Below, piece by piece: positions 1 through 10,734 of a DNA stretch of 64,000 nucleotides. Below the pieces are notes generated by a model. It worked only from the letters and a program-made list of their open reading frames with translations, made no database searches and was not told the DNA's origin. Position 1 is the stretch's first letter, and each line of letters begins with the position of its first letter. The translations under genes and the position numbers were made by a program. The DNA is from Massariosphaeria phaeospora (lineage: Eukaryota > Ascomycota > Dothideomycetes > Pleosporales). Location of the stretch: the NCBI GenBank assembly GCA_011032825.1, contig JAADJZ010000025.1:186001-250000 (forward strand), read 5' to 3'.

Positions 1-539
1 AAGACACTGGCAGTTATCTCGCGGCTGAGGTGCTGTACGCTGCATGCATAGCCCCGCTTTCTGCCTTGGTCAACCTTAGGCGACATCGAAAAACTGCGTC
101 TGCGGCTTTCCAGGGCTTTCTTCCACCGACTTCATTCGTCACTCCATAATAACAGGTACAACCGAGTGGGTTAGAGATCCGAGCAGAGTCGATGATGTTT
201 GAGGGCAACTAAATGTGTATTGGAGACTCTGTTTATTCAACGGAACACCCGACGCTATGGGGTGCCGTCGCTTGGCCCTGCACTGGAGCAAATGCCGAGG
301 TCGGGAGGTAAGCCAAGTCCGCCCCGCCGTGACTAAGTCCGCTTCCGCTCATCCCACTCCACCCCTGTAATGTTCTGGATAGCGGCTTGGTATTGTACTA
401 GCGTTTGCACATAGTTCAATGAGGGCGGCAACACGGAACAGTCTGAGATTCGCCATGCAGCACAACACCTCACATGGTGTAGTGTAATGCTCACGTGGTG
501 ACATGTTTGCGTTGCCAAGGCACAACGGCCGGGAGACTC
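1..539. other. Non-coding 3' flank of VPS60
   Basis: I see no supportable gene here. The only open frames are about 60 codons, have no recognisable motif, and are not framed by splice or start signals. The stretch lies downstream of the minus-strand VPS60-like gene, so it presumably holds its 3' UTR and terminator, but no specific signal stands out. Confidence 0.5.
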
Positions 540-1231
540 TCATCCTGCAGCCTCTTTGACTTTGCCCGGTTGCGGAGGTTCATCGATAAACTGTGGAGGT
601 GCGTCGTCCATTAGAAAGCTAGGCACGCCAGATGTTTCTCCGATTCCGTCGAGCTCGACTTCATCGCCGAGGGCCTCGAGCTCTGCGTCCAGCTCTTCCT
701 CGTCGACCTCGTCGGGGACCTCATAGCTACGGCTAATGCTCTCCTGGATGTCGTTGCCCATGTCCATGAGATCCGCCATCTCGTCCTGCAGCTTGTCGAT
801 CTTGTCGATGTTGATCTTGCCGTACTGCTTGCGCAGCTCCTTGGTAGTTGTCTTCATGGCGTCGACCGTGGTCATGGTGTTTTTCAGGTTGTCTTGCATC
901 ATGCCGGCCTGTTCCATGTTCCACGACTGCTGCTGCAGCTGGTCGCGCTGCGACTCGTACATCTTGCGCTGCTGGAGGACCTTGAGGGCCTTCTGCTTGA
1001 TGGCCGTCTTGCCCGGACCGTCGCGCATCTTCGCCAGCCGCTGCTGGTGCGTGGTGAGCTCGGCGTTCAACTTGGCCAGCTTGACATCGATGGACTCTAT
1101 CCGAGTGTCGACCTGGAACACGTTAGCCGTGGGGGTGCACTGGTTCTGGACGGCGCAGGTCGAACATTGGATATTGCGCTGTTGAGCGTCGGCTTGGGCG
1201 CTGTGCTCTTCGCGCCGAAGAGGCGGTTCAT
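540..1231 (-). CDS. VPS60: ESCRT-III subunit Vps60/CHMP5-like
   Basis: Snf7-family ESCRT-III protein, expected to act on endosomal membranes in multivesicular-body sorting through the Vta1-Vps4 branch. Two exons: 1166-1231 (22 codons, begins MNRLFGAK as is typical of Vps60/CHMP5) and 540-1112. The 53-bp intron 1113-1165 has a GCTAACG branch site and TTCCAG acceptor; splicing gives AISN-VDTRIESIDVKL, which matches the conserved amphipathic N-terminus. The 212-residue product is of usual family length. Visible features are the long basic helical hairpin (residues about 20-110, including QQKALKVL-like and NMEQAGMM stretches), and a strongly acidic C-terminal third (DEVDEEELDAELEALGDE), the autoinhibitory, MIM-bearing part. 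The start is set by the conserved MNRLFG. It is divergent from the SAPS gene at 2043, sharing about 800 bp of promoter. Confidence 0.93.
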
Positions 1232-2042
1232 GACGGCTTTGGCGTGGCAGACAGCAGATGCAGCCGGTTCGATCTACGCGGGTCTGCAGACGTGAGGCAC
1301 ACAGTCAGTGAGAACAGGTGGTCAGGACTGAGCGGGGTGTTGCAGGCAGCCGCTGGAGGGGAGAGGGGCCAAGCCCGAAGCGTCATCGCCGTCCATCACG
1401 TGCGCGGGACCGCGGGGTCTGCTAAATTCGCACAACCAAGCGCACTCAGTACCTACCAGGCAGTGACAGAGGCGAGAACCAGGGGAAGTAGGCTTAGAGA
1501 CAGCTAGATAGATTCACAAGACAGCGCTGTGTGGCGCATCATGGCAGCTGTGGCTGGAGTCGGGATAGCGGGCAGGTGCCGCGCGGGCCGTCCGCTGTGC
1601 TGTCAAGGCCCAAATCAACCTCCTCCCCCACAACAACACAACACCACCAGACTCGACTCTGACCGCGCCGAGTCTCCTCCCCCTGTCTGCAGCGGTAACC
1701 GCCGAGGCGTCGGTTTCTCTGCATGCATCTGCTCTCCACCGCCTCGTCCCTCGTTCGCCCGCACACGGCTCGCTGCTATTCCCGCTAGGTACCTCCGCCC
1801 ACTGTCCTACCTTGCCCGTCCAGTACCTATAAAACGGCCCTCGCTTTCACCGCTTCGTGCTCCCGCTGACTCTGGAGCTTCCGCCGCAGTTTTCCGCATT
1901 AGGCTTGCACCATCGATGAGACGACTGCTCCGCGAAATCCCCGCCGCGCATGACCCGCACTCGTCTGCGGCTACGTTCGAGTTCCTCTCTCCTTTCTTTC
2001 ACGTACTCGTTCCGCGGTAGCTGTTGCGCACTCTAGCTCACC
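1232..2042. other. Divergent promoter region between VPS60 and SAPS genes
   Basis: An 811-bp region between two divergent starts. It is rich in C/T tracts on the plus strand (about 1615-1990), which is common upstream of fungal genes, and has a TATA-like sequence at 1828-1834. Open frames here are compositional and have no protein motif. Confidence 0.5.
1828..1834 (+). promoter_or_regulatory. TATA-like box upstream of the SAPS gene
   Basis: TATAAAA lies about 215 bp before the ATG at 2043 and is followed by a pyrimidine-rich leader. This spacing fits a fungal gene with a long 5' UTR, but no transcript start can be seen from sequence alone. Confidence 0.35.
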
Positions 2043-5000
2043 ATGTTCTGGCGGTTTGGCGGATATGCGCAGCTGTCGTCGCTGGACAGCATCCTCGACA
2101 AGCCCGATGTCACGGTGGAGGAGCTGCTCGACGAATCGGACCTCATCCAGGAGCTCAAGCAGCAGAACTCGAAGCTGATCGAATACCTCCGCGACGAGAA
2201 AGTCCTCGAGCGGCTACTGCGCTATGTCATTGCGCCCAGGTCAGCCGCATCACCCGACGAGGACGCTGGTGGAGAGAGTGGAGCCAAGGCTGGAGCTGCG
2301 AAGGAAGGCGGCTTCTTCGTCAAGGTTGCTGCGAGGGCGCGCTCGGCATCGACCGCCAAGTCCGAGTCCGGCGACGGCGAAGAGAGCAAAGAGGAGAAGC
2401 AGCGCATGAAGTATGCTTATGTCGCCTGCGAGATCCTGTCGTCCGAGGTCTGGTCAATATCAGAGGCTGTACTAGAGAGCCAGGACACCCTCCGCCTATT
2501 CTGGAACTACATCAAGCAACCATCTCCGCTAGACGGGGTGCAAGCTGGCTATTTCACCAAAGTCAACGAGTCCCTGCTCGACCGCAAGATGGAGGAAATG
2601 CTGGATTTCTTCAAGTCCATCGACAGCGTGGTCGATGATATGCTGCAGCACGTCGACTGCCCCATGATCATGGACCTGCTCTTGAAGATTATCAGCCTCG
2701 AGAAAAGCGAAGGAGGCCAAGGCGTTGTGGATGTAGGTACGCCTGGACTAAGTCACGTACATGATAGCTAACCGGTACCAGTGGCTGCAATCACAAAATC
2801 TAATCCCTAAACTCGTTTCCTACCTTAGCCCAGATCATTCATCGTCGACACAGACCTCCGCAGGAGACTTTCTCAAAGCCATTATTACGATATCCGCCAA
2901 TGCTACCACTCAAGACCAGTCTGTAATAGGACCCAATGAATTGACTCGACAGTTAGTCTCGGAACCATGCATTAAGTCATTGATAGAATATATGCTTAAT
3001 GGCGGTAATCCTTTAACTGTCGGAGTCGGTATCATCATCGAAGTAATACGCAAGAATAACTCCGACTATGACCTGGAAAACCAGATTGGTCCAGTCCCCA
3101 AGAACTCCGACCCTATATACCTCGGAACTTTGCTGCGCCAATTTGCCACCCATATTCCCCAGTTTATGGAGTTAGTTCACAACCCCAACCATACTGTAAT
3201 CAATAGCGATGGCTCTACTGAAGTAAAGAGGAGGGAGCTGAAGACGGCCTTTGGAGAAAAGATTGAACCCCTTGGCTTTGATCGTTTCAAAACCTGCGAG
3301 CTCATGGCCGAACTTCTACATTGCAGCAACATGGCATTGCTGAACGAGAGAGGTAGCGAGGCCGAAGTCAAGCGCCGCGATGCTGAGCGAGAGCGTTTGA
3401 AAGCAGAAGGCAAGCTTACCTCGAAGAGTACAAATCTCGGAGACTTCTCCACAAGTGTCGATAGCCACGGGTTTCATCATGCTCGTGCGCCGTCAAGTGA
3501 ATCTCCCGACGAAATAAAGAGACTAGAGGTGCAAAACAGCTCGGAAGACGACTTCGAGAAGGTCACAGCCTCAGAAGTGGTATCGGACGAGTCCAAGGGA
3601 AACACATCCGAGAAAGAACAAATAGGCGAGCCCCTAGAACGCTCTCCGAAAACACCGGCGAAAGATGTGTCTTCTGAGAAAGCTGCAGCTAGCGATAGCG
3701 ACCTGGTCGACGAGCCCCTTTCGCTTACGAAAGATACGGCTTCACCTGCCGCCCCTAGCGCCGCTAAGGCCGGCGATGATGCAGAGTCGCCTACGTCAGC
3801 AGGTCTGTCTGCTAAAGTCGGTGGTTTAGACCTGGAGCAAGACACCATGATGGACGATCGTCAAGAACCATCTTCCGCCTCGAAAGACGAGGGAGAGAAT
3901 ACTGAACGGTCGTCGCTTCTTACCCAACAGCTTAACAAGGCTCCTGGTTCAGAAAGTCTTGACCCACCGGAAAACCTATCGCCTCATCCAGACGATAAAC
4001 CAGCGCCCCTGTTCGCTGGCAAGGCGCGCAGTAACAGCTCGATTGAAGAATCCACAGCCGACACGTCACGTTTCACCGCTGGCGCCCCTGAAAGCGAAGG
4101 ATCCGAGATCACACCAATAGACGACACCAGTAGCAATAGGTCCGTTCTTTTTGGTGGTATCGAAGGCCAATATGCTCCGCAGTACGAGATCGATATCGAC
4201 GGGACATCTGTCGTGGGCGATCTCTTGAAGATGAAGTTTGTTGAGAACAAGGTGGTTCCGACAATACTAGTAAGAGGCTTGCCTCCTCTGCCTTTCTGAC
4301 TCTGACTAACCCATCTAAGGATTTCTTCTTCCGCTTTCCTTGGAACAATTTCTTGCACAATGTAGTGTATGACGTCGTCCAGCAAGTATTTAATGGACCG
4401 ATGGATCGCGGGTTCAACCGCAGCTTAGCTATCGACCTTTTCGAGACCGGACGCATCACCGACCGGATCATCGAGGGACAAGAGGCGAGTGACAAGGCTC
4501 AAGCAGAGACACACATGCGGCTGGGATATATGGGTCACCTCACTCTCATCGCAGAAGAGGTACTAAAGTTCACCGAACGACATCCGGCGGAGCTTCTATC
4601 GCAGTCTGTTCTTGACAAGGTCTTGAGCCAAGCTTGGGTAGACTATGTGGAGCAGACTTTGGCTGAGACAAGGGAGCGTGATAATGCGATTTTGGGCGGC
4701 GTGCGCCCTGACATGAGCGTAGGTCCGCGCCAGGCGGTGCTTAACGCAGTCAACGCAGCCTCGAATTTTGGTGGCGATGGATCATCCACCCTAGCGAACG
4801 CGGGTCTTTCCAACAACGCTAACATTGGACTCGACAGCATGGATTTGACCAACAATACTGACACGTCGGGCGGCGGGTACACATTTGGTGGTACGACGCT
4901 CCTCAGCGGATTCACAAACTCGAGCGACGAGGAGGACGAGGAAATGGACGAAGGCGACGGCGAAAGAGAAAGGCATACGCCGCTGAGCGACTCGGACCAA

Positions 5001-5045
5001 GTGGGTGAACTCTCATTTGAAGACGTTGAGATGGACTACCGATGA
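2043..5045 (+). CDS. SIT4 phosphatase-associated protein (SAPS family)
   Basis: Regulatory subunit that binds the PP6-type phosphatase Sit4 (yeast Sap155/185/190; human PPP6R), acting in cell-cycle and TOR-linked signalling. Three exons: 2043-2732, 2782-4269 and 4320-5045. The introns (49 and 50 bp) have GTAGGT/GTAAGA donors and CTAAC branch sites and keep the frame, giving 967 residues, normal for the family. The N-terminus has the diagnostic MFWRFG start and helical SAPS repeats. The joins restore VVD-WLQSQNLIPKLVSYLSP and IL-DFFFRFPWNNFLHNVVYD, both matching the conserved SAPS core. Residues about 440-700 form a long low-complexity Ser/Glu/Asp-rich insert, likely phosphorylated and disordered. 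The C-terminus ends in an acidic tail. The start follows CACC ATG and heads the conserved domain. Confidence 0.93.
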
Positions 5046-5548
5046 TTAGCGACACTCCACTGTGCTGCGCGTTGGTGCGTTTCATCCTCTCATCATTCTC
5101 TTTCTGCACACGTTTCCAGGCGGGTTGTGTTGAGTTGTGTAGCTACCTACCATGATGATGAGTGATGAGATTGTGCTCGGCTGGGACACATAGAGTCCAA
5201 ACGCTGTGTTGTGTATGGATGGCCTTGTTTGTATTTTTAGTAATACGCTATTGTTGGCGTTGTACACCCCCTACATGTATTTCCTTCGTGTGGTCTAACC
5301 CCTTGCTATCTATCGTGGTGTTGAGGGCGATGGGTTTGCTTGGTCGTTGTTTCCGGTCTGCCCTCGCTTTCCTTCTCTTATCCCTGTCGTGCTCCGAGTC
5401 TACCTCTCCACCCCCTGTCTCTCAATTCCTTCTCCATCTCTGCCTCCTATTCCTATTCCCCGGTTCCAAACCTGAGATCTCAACCCACCCGCACTGACAA
5501 CGCCCCGCCTCGCAGACACCCACCACGTCCGCGTCCACCACATCCACC
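5046..5548. other. 3' UTR and intergenic region
   Basis: No gene seen. The stretch follows the SAPS stop and becomes strongly pyrimidine-rich from about 5350 to 5545, which looks like the leader of the small gene at 5549. A CTGAC followed by CCTCGCAG at about 5494-5515 resembles a 3' splice site, so a 5'-UTR intron is possible. Confidence 0.4.
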
Positions 5549-5866
5549 ATGTCCGTCGCCGCCATGCCACCGCCCCTGCAAATCCCCCCCTCGCGCGCCC
5601 GCCGCCAATTCGCCATGCGCCTCGCCCAACGCAAAGCCCAGCTCGAAAACACCCGCGAGCAAGAGGACGATGTGGATGACGACGGCAACGGCGGTGGTGG
5701 TGGTGGCGTCGATGGCGAGACACAGGAGAAGGAGGTGAAAGAGGGGCATGAGCGGTTCGCTAAGATGTTTGAGGGGATTGAGAGCGATGAGGATGAGGGG
5801 AGTAGTGACGAGGAGGGAGATGAGGAGGGGTATGGTGAGAAGCATGGGATGGGTGGTGGGGGTTAG
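5549..5866 (+). CDS. Small acidic hypothetical protein
   Basis: A 105-residue open frame with a good start context (CCACC ATG TC). I do not recognise the family. The N-terminal third is basic and helical (residues about 14-33, SRARRQFAMRLAQRKAQLE), followed by a Glu/Asp stretch, a short poly-Gly run coded by a GGT/GGC tract, a helical segment around HERFAKMFEGIESDEDEG, and a Gly-rich end. The basic-then-acidic layout is seen in some small nuclear or ribosome-associated proteins, but no function can be named. It sits between the SAPS gene and the convergent AIM32-like gene. It may be a chance open frame in GC-rich DNA, although codon use and start context favour a gene. Confidence 0.45.
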   Translation: MSVAAMPPPLQIPPSRARRQFAMRLAQRKAQLENTREQEDDVDDDGNGGGGGGVDGETQEKEVKEGHERFAKMFEGIESDEDEGSSDEEGDEEGYGEKHGMGGGG

Positions 5867-6463
5867 GTGGTGGGGTATTATGGGCATTTGGTTTCGGTTC
5901 CAGTTTCAGGTTTGAGTTTGGTGTTGACTGCGTGGGTGGAGGGCAGGCTCTTACGGAAACGGGAATCTCCGGAACTAAAGAGATGAATCTGCGCGCCTCC
6001 AAGAGGGTCGTCTAACGCAGCAATATAGCTAGAGAAAGCTACAATTCTACACACAGCGTTTACTGAATTCTACAAGGCATGGCGTGTTCGGCCTTAGTTC
6101 TTTGGGCTGGGCTTCACGAACCTGTGGAACGAACAGTCAAGTCAGTTGATAAGATGAATTAAGATAAGATACCTACCTACCTACGTCTACCTCGGTTCAA
6201 ACGGCAGGCAGTGCGGGAAGCGCTGGAGGTGTACAGGCCTCGTTTTGTCTACATGGAATTATCTTGCTGGGCAGAGTCTGATTTACTATAGCTATCCGGC
6301 CAGTTCCCGAAAGGTATGATATATATGCGAGTGATCTGGCATGCAGATGCAAATGCAGATGCAGATGACGCTAATAAAGATGGCAAACAACGAAATAAAC
6401 CCAACCGAACCGCGAAGTCGAAGTCGAAGTCGCAACGGGCGGGCAATGGTGGAGTGAAGTGCA
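5867..6463. other. Intergenic region downstream of AIM32
   Basis: About 600 bp between converging genes. Short direct repeats are present: CCTACCTACCTAC near 6172-6184, GCAGATGCAAATGCAGATGC near 6343-6365 and a GAAGTC triplet run near 6413-6432. No coding signal is convincing. Confidence 0.45.
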
Positions 6464-7811
6464 TCACCAGCTCACTAGCTGCTTGCTCCGGTCAAACCCG
6501 CCGCGTAGTTGGCTCTCCGGCTTCACTACTTTGCCCTGCAGCACCGTGTACCGGATGAGGTTCTCGCAGTCCTCGGGCCGGATTCGCGCGAGCCATATGC
6601 ACTGTGCCGCCTCTCCCCCACCATCTACCTCCTGCGCCTTGTCCACATCGAGCACCACCTCGGCGCCTTCCCCCTTGGCGTCCTCCCCTTCCACGTTCAT
6701 CTTCGCCAGCGCCTCCTCGCCATCAGGCTCCGCGCCCTGGGCCCCGTTTCTCCCCCGCTCCGCCTTCCGGTACACCATGACGTTCGCCGAGAACTTGTGC
6801 CCGCCTACATGGCTGATGAAGTATATGCCGACGCCGCCGGGCCGCTCGTCGTGCAGGTCGCGGTAGAGGCCGAGCGGCCGCAGGTGGCGCTCGAGTTCGC
6901 GGCGGAGGAGCGGCGCGGATTGGCCGCAGCGCGCGTCGCGGGTGCGTTGGCTGCAGAGGAGGATGAGGTATCTGTGGGGGCAGGGGCGGGCGCGGAGGGT
7001 GCTGATGGAGGGTATTGTTGGTGGGGGTGGAGGTGGGGGTGTAGCGAGGGAGGAGGAGTCAAAGGAGGAGGATTCGGCGGGGGGGAGCTGGGCCGGAGGC
7101 TGTACGGTGGAGGGGGGTGGTTGTTGTGGCGATGTAGAGAAGAGGGGCGATGTGTTGGTTGGTGCGTTGTTGACGATTTGGGTTATCAGCTCGGGGGTGT
7201 TGGCGGGCGTGACGTTGTCTATGAACTGGAAGGCGGGGAGGAGCAGCACGGTGGTGCTGTGGTCGGAGTGGTCGGGTACGGGGATGTTGGAGGCGGAGAG
7301 CATGAGTTTCTAGCCATTATCGTGAGTCTTCGATATAGAGACTACTTGATGTGGGAGTGTTTGTATGACTGTGGCAGCAACTCACCCCATTGCTGGGCTT
7401 CACGTTTCCCTTGTCCACCGCCTCCATCACACTCCCCTTCTCGTCGGCCACATCGCGCACCCAATCCGTCTTCCCCGTCGCCACGATCAAATGCGTGCTC
7501 CACGCGTTCACATGCCCATACAGCTCTTCCGTCTCGTCAATCGAGAACTTGTTCGGGTACTTGACCACGCAGCTCGCGCAATCGCGCAGGCACTCTTCGC
7601 CGTCGACTGCGGGGTCGGTCGTGGGGAAGAGCGCGTCGGTGGTGTGCGCCTTTGTGAATTCGCCCGCGTTCTTGCCGCTGCCATTGTTCAGCGTTGGGAC
7701 CAAAACGGCCGAGTTTGACGGCGTGAGCTTGTAGTAGAGGTTTTTGAGCGTGGCCGTCATCCTGTAGGCGTTGAAGGGCTTGGCCGGGCGCGCGCGGTCT
7801 GAGGGGGACAT
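6464..7811 (-). CDS. AIM32: Aim32-like thioredoxin-fold [2Fe-2S] ferredoxin (sucrase/ferredoxin-like)
   Basis: Mitochondrial redox protein of the Aim32 / sucrase-ferredoxin-like family; in yeast Aim32 is linked to redox quality control in matrix and intermembrane space. Exon 1 is 7386-7811 (142 codons) and exon 2 is 6464-7309; the 76-bp intron 7310-7385 has donor GTGAGT and acceptor CTAG and is phase 0. The product is 423 residues. Family marks seen: DCASCVVKYP, HLIVATGKTDW and VADEKGSV in the first exon; then CSQRTRDARCGQSAPLLRRE, RPGGVGIYFISHVGGHKFSA and IRYTVLQGKVVKPESQLRGG in the second. The C-x8-C and HVGGH parts are the presumed cluster or redox ligands. A Pro/Ser-rich loop (residues about 185-240) separates the halves. 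An internal Met at residue 18 is an alternative start. Confidence 0.9.
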
Positions 7812-8305
7812 GGCGGGTGTGAGGGCTGGGGGAACTTTTATAATCTGATTAGATCGCCAAGGGGAACAGCGGAATTAGGGCGCGATTAGCTACGCGAGGG
7901 CCTTAATGCCGGCAGTTCAACGCGGAGGTAACGATGGGTCGGGTATAATAACAGCAGGAGAAACAAGAGCTTCGAAAGCAGACTGAGGGACATCAGCGAG
8001 CTTTAAACAACAAACGGATAGGCAGCCGCGAAGGGGTGCAGTCCCGTTCGGGAAGGGACGCTGCTTTGCTGCTTCGGCGCCTCGGACTTGCCCATCTCCG
8101 ACCCCGTTTTCCCCGAACACTGCACCACCCTACATTTATTTACACATTGCTACTGGATACTGCCCCTGCATCGCGCTGCATATCACCGAGCTCATCGCTG
8201 AATCCGCTCTCGCCTATCCTGCTCTACCTATCCTTTGTCCGTCGTACACGTCCGCCTAGACCGCGGCACTCATCATCCGCTACTCCGCTACTCGACTGTC
8301 AACAA
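7812..8305. other. Divergent promoter region between AIM32 and the OB-fold gene
   Basis: About 490 bp between divergent starts. The frame of the plus-strand gene stays open upstream to 8036, but that stretch (about 8110-8300) is pyrimidine-rich and leader-like, so I treat it as 5' UTR. No clear TATA box. Confidence 0.45.
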
Positions 8306-9493
8306 ATGAGACTCAAGACGCTGAATGGCGCACCGGTACGCGCCCAACTCGACTTCAGCGGGAAAACGCTACTCAGTCCTGATGAGCTCGCGTCTACCTT
8401 CGGCGAAAACACACGCCGAGGCCTTGTCCCCTCATCGGTCCAACAAGATGAAGGTACCCAGGCCCTCAAATGGCGCCGACTTGCTGCCCCAGGCACGCGT
8501 CTCCGGAGCGGCTGGTCGCAACCCTATCTGCCCGGCAGCGCTATCCACGGATCCGATCCTGACCTGTCCTTTTCGATCCCTGGTGTGATGCCCTCGAGTG
8601 GTCTTAATGGCGCCGAAGACGACAGCACCGTGCTCGACATGGCAGATATCGGCGACGAGGAACACTCCGGGGCTGACGATTTTGCTCATCACTCACTCAT
8701 ATTCCATGACACATTAGTCTCTTCTCAAGTAGCATATGACTCGGAGATGGAGAAGACCTGGTCGTCGTTTTCGTCTCTGTTGACTTCCTTCGACACTGCT
8801 ACGACCGAGAACAGCACCCCTACTCATGGAGAAAACCAGATCGCCACGCTACCGGGGCCATCAACAATGGCTGTAACACCACTTGGCTCTCTTCCCGACG
8901 CGAAGCACATACGGGCTATCTATCCCCAGACCCCCACGCCGAATCTTGTCTGCGTTCTGACATCGCCAGCTCAGCGTCGAGAAGTGTTCGTCAAGAAAGG
9001 TGGCTACCGGATGGATCTGTGCGAGATCACCGTAGCAGACAACACAAAGTCCGGCTTCAAGGTATCTTTCTGGTTCAGACCGTCTAAGGGCACTGGTCAG
9101 GACCGTACTAGAGCTCAGGGCGACCTTCTCAGTACATTAAGCAGCATCCGAGTGGGAGACGTTCTTCTACTCCGCAATATCGCTCTCAATGTCTTCCGAG
9201 ACGACGTCTATGGGCAGTCTTTGAACCCATCGATCACACGAGCAAGGACTAGTATCGAAGTGTTGAAAAGTGGGCACAAAGTGTCCACTTCGGCTCTAGG
9301 TGCAATGCCCGCAGCGGTTGTTGCGACTTTCATGAGTGTCAGAAGATGGGCAAACTCGCATGTTGCGCCCGAGCAAACAGTCTCCAAGAAGAGAAAAGGC
9401 GAAGAGCAGAGGTCAAATTCGGCGAAGAGATCACTTACGCCGTCTTTTGGCGCAGACGAGGACTTGCCACCAGACACCATGGAGCCAAGTTGA
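8306..9493 (+). CDS. Hypothetical protein with a predicted OB-fold domain
   Basis: A single-exon protein of 395 residues if it starts at the ATG at 8306 (AACAA ATG A). An in-frame ATG at 8036 would add 90 residues of Pro/Ser/Arg-rich sequence that looks like leader. The first about 190 residues look disordered. Residues about 205-330 have the alternating strands of a single-stranded-nucleic-acid OB fold: LVCVLTSPAQRREVFVKKGG, LCEITVADNTKSGFKVSFWF, then LSSIRVGDVLLLRNIALNVF and DDVYGQSL. That GDVLLLRN...YGQSL run resembles RPA/Pot1-type OB folds. The C-terminus is basic (KKRKGEE, NLS-like). Role in DNA repair or telomere biology is inference from fold only. No catalytic residues are seen. Confidence 0.7.
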   Translation: MRLKTLNGAPVRAQLDFSGKTLLSPDELASTFGENTRRGLVPSSVQQDEGTQALKWRRLAAPGTRLRSGWSQPYLPGSAIHGSDPDLSFSIPGVMPSSGLNGAEDDSTVLDMADIGDEEHSGADDFAHHSLIFHDTLVSSQVAYDSEMEKTWSSFSSLLTSFDTATTENSTPTHGENQIATLPGPSTMAVTPLGSLPDAKHIRAIYPQTPTPNLVCVLTSPAQRREVFVKKGGYRMDLCEITVADNTKSGFKVSFWFRPSKGTGQDRTRAQGDLLSTLSSIRVGDVLLLRNIALNVFRDDVYGQSLNPSITRARTSIEVLKSGHKVSTSALGAMPAAVVATFMSVRRWANSHVAPEQTVSKKRKGEEQRSNSAKRSLTPSFGADEDLPPDTMEPS

Positions 9494-10734
9494 TGGGACA
9501 CCGGAAGACGACAAGCAGATCGATTCACCACCATCAGCTGTGCACAGGTATCACGCCTCCGAACCTGCTCTCTCTGGGACATGGCGAAGAACCGAAACCC
9601 TATGAGGAGACAATAAGTTTCCTCGCAAGTTCATCAGTTGGTGACTTCGCCTCGGAATAGATTTCGCTATCTTCCCACCCGACACCGATTAGGACTCCAC
9701 CCATGGTGATACGTATGCGCCCAGAGCGACCCCGCCTTATACATAACCTTGAGTTGCGGAGATTTCAGTGGCTTGCAATTTGTATGAGGCGGAAGACTTA
9801 GGTAGGAGGATCACACTAGCCTCCTATACGTGGTCTGTGCTGCCTTCCTTCTATATTACCCTCACCTCCAACCCCTCGTCTCGTTTCCTTTCAACCGTTG
9901 TTTTGCGAGACTCTTCATTTTTCTGCGTCTCTATATCTCCAGGCTTCTATTCTATGATCACTTTGTGTCGATCTGCAGGACTGGTGCTCTAGCGAGTTTC
10001 TTTAGTGTCTTGTTTTACCTTGGTGCCCTGGATGCTGAACCTGAAATGTATCCTCAGTGTCCAAGTACTCCAATTGTTATTCTTCTAGCAAGAGTAACGC
10101 CTGTTCAGCTACTTCATGGCTACACGGGGTTACGTAACTAGCGAAACCGTAGTGCGGCTTCTGTGGACCAAGGGCTAGCGATAACCAGCTCATCACCAGG
10201 TCGCCATTGGTATACTAAGTACTAGCACACAGTTCGAAGCTCAGCCTTAGTAGAAGCATAAAAAGTCAGTTATACCCTCTAAGTATGAGATAAAACATGC
10301 AGCCTAGCTCGTTATCCCAGGTGTGGGGAAGCGGCATGAAGAACAATTTCCTGAAACAAAGCGTTGATTGGCTGGCCACACATGGTCCTCTATCTGGGAT
10401 CCAAACATGTTTCGAATCGAATCCGACGGCGCATGCGAGGTTATGCGTAGACACCACATGGAGCCTACGCTTCACACTGCGAACAAGTACCCTTGTGCCG
10501 GTAGAGCCGCCTAGCCGTTTGAAATAAGTTGTAGCATGGCGGTGCTGATTTCACTACCCCTCTCATCTCGCAAGCCAATCGAGGTTTGTTAATAAATTCG
10601 TCATGGTGCCTCTCGTGTGTTGGTGCAATCGCCAGGCTCATTTAGTCTTCGTGGCATTCGGCGTTTTTCTTTTCTTTGACCTTCGTTTCTTTTGAATCTT
10701 GATTGATTCGTCCATTCATTACTAGTTAGGTACC
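9494..10734. other. Long intergenic region before the tyrosinase gene
   Basis: About 1.2 kb with no supportable gene. Short open frames at 9768-10141 and 10297-10527 lack motifs and credible starts. The last 100 bp before 10735 are T/C-rich, as expected for a promoter or leader. Confidence 0.45.

Noticed and set aside
6509..7564. 351-codon open frame on the plus strand
   Set aside because: It is antisense to AIM32, whose minus-strand protein has clear family motifs; the plus-strand translation is compositional (Val/Gly/Arg-rich) with no motif.
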